From: Progne subis subis
Lineage: Eukaryota; Chordata; Aves; Passeriformes; Hirundinidae
NCBI GenBank assembly: GCA_022316685.1
Contig: JAKJHU010000062.1
Coordinates: 124,001 to 188,000, forward strand
Length of the DNA stretch: 64,000 nt
Direction: 5' to 3'
Made by a program: the position numbers and the translations under genes. This document shows, one piece after another, positions 55,653 to 64,000 of this stretch (position 1 is the stretch's first letter; the number at the start of each line of letters is the position of its first letter). The notes beneath the pieces were generated by a model. That model ran no database searches. It saw only the letters and a program-made list of their open reading frames with translations, and was not told the origin of the DNA.

Positions 55653-56110
55653 GTAGGTGGGAAAAAGAAAAGGCACAGGAACATCCACCTCCACACCCTG
55701 TATCTGGTTTTATACAAATTTTTGTCACAACTACTTAAACAGATGACAGTAGTAAAACAAATCCAGGCGTGTTTCTATTATTTTCACTCCTACCACTGAA
55801 TTTCTCAGGTCCCTATTAATCCTTCACACATCACAGAGGATTTTAAACAACAGGTTTGGGAGGCAGAGCTGTAGTAAAATAGAGAAAAGACCTGATTTTG
55901 GAGGGAGTGTGGGGTGGAAGGGAAGAGGTGGTGGTTTTCATTCTTCAGTGATTCTCAGTGATGGATGTCATACAGAGTTACTTGCAGATGTACTGCAGTT
56001 TTTTTAACAAAGGCTTCCTAAATTAATGATCTTAATCTGGACACTTAATTTCAGAATAAATGACTAAAACAATTAAACCAATCATAAATATATTTCTTAT
56101 CACCTTGAAC

Positions 56111-56164
56111 TGATCTAGTAGATTAATAATCCGATATTGATCTGGTGGACTAACAATCCACAAG
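56111..56164. repeat. Two diverged tandem 27-bp copies
   Basis: Copies start at 56111 (tgatctagtagattaataat) and 56138 (tgatctggtggactaacaat). They match at roughly three quarters of positions, an old local duplication in intron 1. Confidence 0.75.
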
Positions 56165-57211
56165 TAAAAGTGTTCACCAAATTTTTCCTATACCCATTTT
56201 TCCCATTCTGAGCATAGTCATGAAAACCAAAGAGAAAATATTAGAGAAAAATATCTATAGTGGTGAGATAAAAACTGTGGGCACAGCTATTCTGATACCT
56301 TCCCACCTTGGGCACAGAGAGAATTCACAGTCACTTAGAGAAGAAGATTCCTCAGTATGGGAATGCCAGGGCAACAAAGCAACATCAAGAGTCCTAAACA
56401 TAACAGTGAGTTGACAAAAGAACAGAAGTGTATCGATAAAAAGGAGAAAAATTACTATTTAAATGTTGCTTGCTATTCACAGTGCACACATGAAGCCCCT
56501 GGATTTCACAGCTACACAGTCAAGTCCATTCTGGTGCAATTAACTTCCTAGAAAAGTAAGAAAGCTTATTTAGGTTTTTTTTATCCCCACTGGGAATCAT
56601 TCACTGTGCATTAAGAATCCCATTCACAATACCAAACCCAGCACAAGCTTGATAAACTAGACAGCTGCTGCAGCAGACAGAGTTAACAAAGTCTGAAATC
56701 ATGTTGAGGCATCTCAATTCTTTTTTACTTTTGTTAAGGAGTCTAAAGACCTCTGAAATGTACATTCCCAATCCTATGCTCTCTTTAGTGCACAGGTTTT
56801 CTCTCACTTTCCATCTTTTCAGAGATCCCAGTGTCACGTAGGTTTCATCTGCACCTTGTGTTGCTAACACAAACCTCAAAGGAGATGTGAGCCCTTTCAG
56901 GCTAGTTACCAGTGCACAGAAGGGTCTCTGCTTCCAAAGAAGTCTTAAAGATAAAGGGGATGTCTTTTTGCACAGCAACTAAAATCCCACTGGAAAAGCA
57001 GGTAAAGCTTTCAGGGATTTTTCAGTCAAGCTCTGAGTTCAGGTGGATCACCCTCAATAGGAACACAGATCACGATAGCCCATATGAAGGCAAATTAGTC
57101 CAATGAGTTTAGGAAATGCATGAATGAAATAGTTGACCGTTCTCTGGTAGTTTGCATAAAAACGAGAATTTTCCAATTCGATTCCCAGTGGACAAGTGTC
57201 TACCTCACAGG

Positions 57212-57257
57212 AAACAAACAAACAAACAAACAACAACCCAAACAAAACCCCAAACCA
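57212..57257. repeat. (AAAC)n microsatellite with A/C-rich tail
   Basis: Five tandem aaac units (57212-57231) followed by aacaacccaaacaaaacccc-type sequence, in intron 1. Confidence 0.92.
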
Positions 57258-59399
57258 TCATCAAATTGACATCCTTACTGGCAGTCTCAGCAGAAAAAAG
57301 CCCACAGGACTGAGTAAGCAACGAATTTTCACCAGATGTTTAACCTTTGGAAGTGCTTCCAGTGCAGGGGAACTGAGCCACTGCAGCAGGGACAGGGACA
57401 TGCGTGACTTGTTTGTGTCACTTCTGCACTCCCCTTGTGCACACAGTATGGCACTTTGTCACAGCTGTCAGCTCAAACCCTTCAGCAGAGCAGGGTCACT
57501 TACAAAGAGGAAGGGGGTAGAGACAGAGAGAAAAAATCCTAACTCCAAGTGCTTGGTCAGAGGTATCAAAGGCAGCAGTGCCACTGTCCCCCAAAACTGG
57601 AAATTCAGCAGTCTGACCAAATCAGATCTCTTGTGATACCGTAAGCACCTCCTGGAAAGAAAAAAAAAGTGAGCTTTGCTTATGGTAATATGGCATCTTA
57701 GTGTCTATCTGGTGTGAGACACAAAACATGGTGACTACAGGAATTTGTCCCTGGTGAGGCCAAAATACAGAGAGGCAGAAAGCCAGAAATGTAATACAAA
57801 TTTTAAGATAAAGAGAATTTGGCCTTCCACAAAGCAGACTGACCCACACAGCCTTCTACCACCCTAAGAGCAGCAATGAGCCTGGCCAGGTGAAGCCTCA
57901 GCTTCCAGGGTTGGCCTGGAAAAGAAAAAAGCTTGCTCTGCCAAGGCTTGTTTCAGCCTGACACGCACACAAACAAGCCACTTCTTTCATTAGCATCCCA
58001 TTTTCCAGGTTCTGAGGCTTCACAAAGCAGAGGAATAGCACTGGTATTTCAGCAGCTAGATCCCAGATAGCAAACGTCCTAAAATTACACTGTAGAGTCT
58101 GGAAGCTTGCTAAAAAACCTCAATGTCAAAACTCAAAGTACATTCAGTTTAAACATACCCTTGGGGGGATTTTATACTAACTACTTTCTATTTCAGACTA
58201 TTCACTTTAAGCTCAACCAGCAGTGCTTCATCACTCATCCAGGAAAACTCCCCTCTCTGCCACCCAATCTCAATCAACCTGCCAAATTAATTATCACCCT
58301 GCATTTGTCTATTGCTAAGAGGGGGGAAAAAAGCAAATAGATGAACGTAGCAGTGACCCGAGCACAAACGAATCCTCTGAAACAGAACTAATTAAATCAG
58401 TTCAGTGATCTTCTTCCAGCACAACACATTTCACCCACTCCATCTCCAAGCAGCCCAGTTCTCCCATCTCCTCCAGCTGTCCTCACATGGGGCTCAGATG
58501 TCTCTCCAGCAGCAAGCCAGGGATCTTTTCTACCCATCCTTCCAACTGCATGATTTAAAATAAAGCGGAAAAAGCCAGCTGTTGCACAGAAAATTCACAA
58601 CGATAATTTCCCACTGACACTTACATGCAGATTCCTGGCCACAGAATATGTGTTTCAGCCAGACAGCAGTAGGATTTGATTACCCACCCCAAATTTATGG
58701 GACCACAGGCACCAAAACTTGGGTACTCTGCTGGCTCTATGGAATGAGCAGAGCTCAGCGCACCGGCAGAGCAGGGCTTTGCTTTTGATATCCCAGTCAG
58801 GCCTTACAGCAGAGCTGTCAGGACTAATCCACAGAGAAATTGCAGAATTTGTGGGTTTTAAGCCCATGCCATGAGTCAGACACCAAACCTTGTGCTAAGT
58901 GCATTCCCAGCCTAGCAAGCCCCTGTGCACGCACGGCCGCAGCATTCATGACCCTGCTGAAGGAAACAAGCTCCACACGCATTTTAGGTTCTCCCATCCT
59001 ACAGTTTGAAGTGACAGTCCAGTTGGAATGCATGCAAAAACACATTTTGGGCCATAAATCTCCCCGCTGCTGGAATTGGCACCAATTCCCTCGGGGGGAT
59101 GCTGTCAGACACCGTGTGACACCCTGTGCTGGCTGCTCACATCACACCTGTGCAGCAGGAATATGGAAAGCTGCAGGACCACAGCAGAAACATCAGCCTC
59201 TCCTTTCTCAGTGCACTTCACTCCCCTCCACCCTTCTCTTTCTGCAGAACAAGAGCAAGATCAGAACAGGGCAAGGCAACTTAAGCAGGGCACGAAATGC
59301 CAGGTGACAGCCCCACCTGAGGAATTAAAAAGACACTGAAGCGAGATCTCCCTTTGATGCCTTAAGCTTTAGCTTTCGTATTTTCAGACTCTGTGCTGT

Positions 59400-59792
59400 T
59401 TAGGTGCAGTTCTGAGCCTCATATTCAGTGTCACTCAGCTCTCTGCACAGAGCAGGGAGACAAAACAAATCCTTTTCCTGCTGAGGACCAAGGACAACTT
59501 TAAGGCCCAGCAGCACAAACAATGGTGGCTGGAGGGAGGAACAAGAAGGATGGGACCTCACAACCTGAAGCTGGAATTGGACAATTACAATTAAACCCCA
59601 AGATGCAAATGGACCAAAACTTATCAAAGTGTAGGATCAGCCATTTTATGACCATTCTTAGTCCACCTTGGGTGTAGCCCTGCTCAGGCCCTGTCCTGCC
59701 CAAGGTGTACCCTTAAAGGCCTTTCAATAAATATCTACTTTATTCTCTAGCTCTGTCCAGTCTCTGTTTCAGGTCAGCCTTCCCAAGGCATC
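59400..59792 (+). mobile_element. Probable solo LTR of an endogenous retrovirus
   Basis: The block from about 59400 to 59792 has LTR architecture on the plus strand. A run resembling songbird ERV LTRs (caaatggaccaaaacttatc, with a decayed TATA-like site at about 59617) is followed roughly 100 bp later by a polyadenylation signal, ttcaataaatatc, at about 59725. It closes with a U5-like end, aggtcagccttcccaaggca, at about 59771. No gag, pol or env homology is visible on either side, so this would be a solo LTR left by recombination. The left boundary and target-site duplication could not be fixed. The family assignment is from memory. Confidence 0.6.
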
Positions 59793-61377
59793 AGTTTCTG
59801 GCATCCCAAGGCACCACTTTACTACAGGGTTGGAATATCAAGTCAATCCCAACTTGCTTTTCTCCTCATACAATTTTTAGCACGGTCTGTGCTTTCTTAG
59901 ACAGGAGGCACACCACAAATAGACATCAGCACTGCAATCTGGATGCCTGCATGGGTTCCCTGTCGAGTCAGGAGGAGCTTCAGCTGCAGGAGCCCTGAGA
60001 GTGCCCCCTTCCACTGCAAAGTGCAGGAACAGCAGGACTCTTGAGTCAGCTCTAGGTAGGTGCCTACACAGGCAACAGTTTGTCATTCACACCCATCTGC
60101 TGCTCCAAATCACACACACATGCTGTCACATGTGCTCTTCCCCATCTGGATGGCAGAGATGCTGGGTATAAACAGGCAAAAGCCAGGAGGATGAATGCTG
60201 GGCTCGTGCTGTACAAGGAGGGGATTGTCAGGAACCTTCATTCACCCTAGCAGGGGCGATTTCAGTGGAGGTTTCTAGAAGTCAGAGTAAAGACAGATTT
60301 TTCACAATGGCTGCAGGTTTTCCCATTATTTGAAATACTGCCTTTCAGACCAGTCTGACTCTTAATAAGCTTTGCTCCTCAGATGTTATTTTTAAATGAA
60401 ACCATGGATGTTTTCTTAGAGGGATATCATAAAATACATTCTCCTGCAGCACTGTCTGCCAACATTTCATTCCATGTGGTCACCCAAGTCCTCTTTTCAT
60501 CATATTTCCATGGTGTCACAGCAGTGCTAACAGCAAAAGCAGAGCCCACCAAAGGTGCAGTCTCTACCATGGTGTAAAGGATGCACAAAATATCCAATAT
60601 TCGGGGTGGTCACGGTGCAAATGGATGTACCAGGAGGCATTTCAGAGTGAGAAGGAGAAAGGCAGAGCAGCAGAGATGGGAAAGAATCCTCTTCTGGAAG
60701 GGCTGACCTCAAAGGAGAGACATGCAGCTGACCCTCTGTTTCAAGCCCCTAGTTTTGGTTCACTTAAACTGAATCATGTGAAAACTGCTGCAGTGTTCTT
60801 TGCTGGAAGAATATCCCATATTGAAAATGTATTTGAAGTAATTTGCCTTTCAGAAACAGGCTTTGACAAAATTAAGTACAATTTCTGTGGTTAAAAAAAA
60901 AAAAAAAGGAATAGGCTGTGCATCAAAAAAGTCCATCTATTCAAACAGAAGATTTTGAAATTGTTTTCTTTTGTATGTGCAACTACTTGCCCCTCCACCA
61001 CTGGCCCTTTTTTTACTCCCAGAATTTTATTCCTTGAATGATCTAGCTTTGCATGATTCTGAAATATACTTTTAATGCAAACTTCATCAATACAAGCACT
61101 GTTTCCTCTTCTTAATCAGCACTGCCTGAGAAATAAGAGCTTTCATTCTATTAATTTCACTACAATGTCTTCAGTCCCCTCATTTTTTTGCTAAAAAAGT
61201 AATTTAAGTTCCTTTCTCCTGTGTCCCACATACTTTTTCTTTCATCCTCTTATGTTCAATTTGTGCAAGAATGCTATTTTGATTCAGCAGAAGTGTTATT
61301 TTACTAGAATTATATCACTTTACCCTAACCAGGAGGGTCCATATTGAAAGGTATTTTATATTTCTATCAAAACAAAG

Positions 61378-61411
61378 AAAAAAAAAAAAAAAAAAAGGGA
61401 GGGAGGGGGGT
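61378..61411. repeat. Poly-A tract followed by a G-rich run
   Basis: About 20 A are followed directly by gggagggagggggg, which has four G-triplets and could form a G-quadruplex on the plus strand. It lies in intron 1. Confidence 0.9.
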
Positions 61412-63410
61412 AACTCTGCTCAGAGTTAAGTGGCTGTGCAGATCTGGTTTTCTGACCATGAAAAAGGAGCTCTCCAGATCTGTATTGATTACAGATTCAA
61501 TCCTGAGCCCCTAATGCTAACATCATTTTCATCAATTCAGCATGGCCTGGAGGTTGTCCTTTGTTTTTCCTCCTGTGCCTGGGATCCAGCCTGGTCTTCT
61601 GGGAGCTGTGGTTAAACACAGCTAGCCTGAGTCTTTGTAAGATGGCTTTGAGTCCCTTCCTGCTATTATCTGTCAGCTGCAAATCAGAGAAATCTTAGTA
61701 GCAACCACTTCTAAAGCATTTCCAGGCCACCATACAAACGTGTTAACTCAGACAGAACCTCCCTGAGGGGGGAAAAAAAAAAAAAAATTATTTATCTCCA
61801 TTTCATAGATGGAGAATTGAGACATTTACCCAGCAGAGTACTGCAAAACTGGGAATAGAAACGAAATATCTTCAGTTCATGGGATCAGACCATCGGCTTT
61901 GTTTTGGTCAACTATTTATGCCCAAGTTCTTTTCTGGGGGGAGTCAAGGGTATACACCAGGGAACAGAATTATTCTTATTTTTGGCTGCCAGGAGATCTT
62001 ATCACTCATTCTGAAAACGAACTGTTTGGCCCTCTAAATATCAGAAGGAGGACAGGCTTCACGAACCAACAAGCTTCCTTTTTAAGAAAGCGAAACAGGA
62101 AAGATAGAAAAACTCAAAGGATAAAAAAGTAACGTTTATCCCCTGTATCTGGGCTGAACTCAGGCATCTTGCAATCCTCTTTCCTCAGTTAGAAGGATGT
62201 CAGCTAGAGAACATAACTTGAGCAAAGTGAAAAACTTTACAGCTGTGCCCTAGACCTGGGCTGAACCTTCCCCAAGCTTCCCACTCCAGCTCTGCACATG
62301 GACGTGGAGATGAACAGCTACAGGAAGACATAAAGAGCCAAAAAGCCAGGAGAGAGAGCATTCTCACAAACCCCCTCTGATTTACTGAGGTGTGTGAAGC
62401 ATGTTCACGACAAGAGCTCCATTTCCTTCTCTTCCACTATCAATTTTTTCCATGCCTTTTTTTTTTTTTCCCCCAGAAAGAGAAATCATAGATAATTACA
62501 GTTTACCTACTTTATCAGTCTACAGACCCATAATCCACAAACATGCCGCCAGGAGATAAGCAGCTGCATTCTGAATATTGAGTGCCTATGTGCCTTGGGC
62601 CTTCTCAATGGGTCCCTTTATTAGGACAAAGACTCCTTGAAGGAGAACCAGGGCCACCAACAACTTTGGTTCAGGCTAGGGTGACAGAGACTGAGAAGCA
62701 GATGCTTTATGACCCTGGAGAACTACAGAAGACGGAAAAAATAACTTCCCTTCTCATACCTAAATATAGACCATAAACAAAAATGTATATAATCTATATA
62801 GTTTTCCTAACCTTACCCTTTTCATGCCATACATCCTGTTCCCCTCGCAACACACACAGTGCGCTCCTGGAACCAGCATTTTCATTTGTTTTCAGGGAAA
62901 GAAAGTTCATGGTAAAACACCTGCAGTGCTTTAAGAGAAAATCAGGAATTTCAAGGTGGATCATGGAGCTGCTCATGGGCTCAGTTCTGTCCAAGGAGCC
63001 ACCCAAAGGTGAGTATTCCCAGTGGAGACTTCTCAGTCTAGAGGGTGATATCAAGGAAGATAGGATCAAAGAGGGGGGAAAAAGGGTTCCAAATCATTTG
63101 TAATGACACACTTTGTTGGTCCTACGTCTAAAAAGTGGCGTCCAGCCTTCATATCCATAATGCTTCCAACATGAATTTCCACAGTATTAAATATGGCGGA
63201 TGGAGAAAAAAGTGTATGGAAATACAGGTCAAGCCCACGCTGATAACTGCTGGTAAGCTCAAAACATTTGGAATCTCTAAAGACAACAGCACTAAATAAA
63301 TACTCATACTGTAACTTACAGAAGACACAGCTGGTTATTTTCTGCTGCTGTAAAAATTACCGCATTTCAAGTTTACTTAGAAATTTCATTTCCTGGGATC
63401 TGAATCATAG

Positions 63411-63475
63411 GGGAAAAAAAACAAACAAAAAACAAAACCCAATACTCCAAAATTATTAAAAAAAAATAAAAAACC
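63411..63475. repeat. A-rich low-complexity tract
   Basis: About 65 bp of A runs with C and TT interruptions, immediately before the GA microsatellite. Confidence 0.88.
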
Positions 63476-63502
63476 AGAGAGAGAGAGAGAGAAAGAGAGA
63501 AA
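63476..63502. repeat. (GA)n microsatellite
   Basis: About eight tandem ag units, then an interruption (aaagagagaaac), in intron 1. It follows an A-rich tract at 63411-63475. Confidence 0.92.
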
Positions 63503-64000
63503 CTACATTTTCTCTAAGAGAGAAAGAAGGCTTTTAACTACCAGGATTGCAAAGAGGAGAAAAAAATAAATACAAGGACTGAAAACTGAGTGTTCCTGGC
63601 TGATCTGTGATCTGCTGCCCCAGCACTGGTGGGAAACCTGCCGAAGGACAAACCTCAGCTCTGCCTGGTATCATAAGCAAGAAGAGTAGATATGGTAAAA
63701 CATAATAAACAAGCGTCATCCTTCCACTCAGGAGGATGGGCAGAGCAGAACAAAATGCCAGAACTAAAGCAAGCTAATGCTAAAAATAACTTTATCTCTC
63801 CTTCTTTATCTCAAGGGTCAAATTATCTGAGTTCTACTTGAGAAGACTAGGCAATGCCAGCATCAGGAAGGTCAGAAAGCATGTGAAAATTTACCCAGTA
63901 GCTTATCCACTGCCTAAATATCTGCTATTGCAACAATACAGAACAGCACAAGTATTCCTACTGTCTTACAACACAAACACATGCCAAGTCTTTATTTGAA

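Larger units (their letters stand above)
48748..64000 (-). other. PDE3A: PDE3A intron 1, distal part (at least 15.3 kb)
   Basis: This is sequence upstream of exon 2 in the transcript; exon 1 is not in the window. It holds A-rich tracts (51530, 52790, 54122, 55627, 57212, 63411), a probable solo LTR at about 59400-59792, a poly-A/G-rich junction at 61378-61411 and a GA repeat at 63476. GC-richer unnamed stretches occur at about 50440-50640 and 54900-55580. I see no coding exon in it. No block with the GC content and long open frame expected of exon 1 is present. Confidence 0.88.

Noticed and set aside
55147..55728. 193-codon minus-strand frame
   Set aside because: The composition follows a locally GC-rich region. 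There is no recognisable domain, and overlapping open frames exist on the other strand.
48748..64000. PDE3A exon 1
   Set aside because: I looked for the long GC-rich first coding exon with transmembrane helices upstream of exon 2. None is present, so it lies beyond the window.

Overview
This window is vertebrate nuclear DNA, almost certainly from a bird. It holds exons 2 to 5 of PDE3A (cGMP-inhibited cAMP phosphodiesterase 3A), read on the minus strand from right to left. Four coding blocks match the protein in order and in reading phase: exon 2 (48697-48747, 51 bp), exon 3 (6165-6422, 258 bp), exon 4 (3743-3897, 155 bp) and exon 5 (374-489, 116 bp). Exon numbers follow the human gene, and human residue numbers are recalled, not computed. 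Exon 1, with the initiator and membrane helices, must lie beyond position 64000. Exon 6 onward, with the catalytic domain, must lie before position 1.

The bird assignment rests on the interspersed repeats. Every LINE fragment I can recognise is CR1, there are no Alu, B1 or L1 copies, and one solo LTR looks like those common in songbird genomes. I cannot name the species.

Layout from left to right: 1-373 end of the window part of intron 5; 374-489 exon 5; intron 4 (3.3 kb); 3743-3897 exon 4; intron 3 (2.3 kb, with a CR1 fragment); 6165-6422 exon 3; intron 2 (42.3 kb); 48697-48747 exon 2; then at least 15.3 kb of intron 1. Intron 2 contains a CpG-rich block at about 17870-18420, a 32-bp/23-bp minisatellite at 21877-22181, three CR1 fragments, long poly-T tracts and many A/C-rich tracts. 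Intron 1 holds an LTR at about 59400-59792 and simple repeats.

The four exons encode the regulatory linker between the N-terminal membrane region and the catalytic domain. This linker carries the serine sites used for PKA/PKC control and 14-3-3 binding, and the short segment whose mutation in people causes hypertension with brachydactyly. That segment is unchanged here.

I found no second protein gene, tRNA, rRNA or CRISPR array, and nothing that amounts to a new biological system. The points most worth following are the CpG-rich block, the minisatellite, the weak donor of exon 4, the loss of a proposed internal start Met in exon 5, and juxtaposed splice sites in the giant intron 2.
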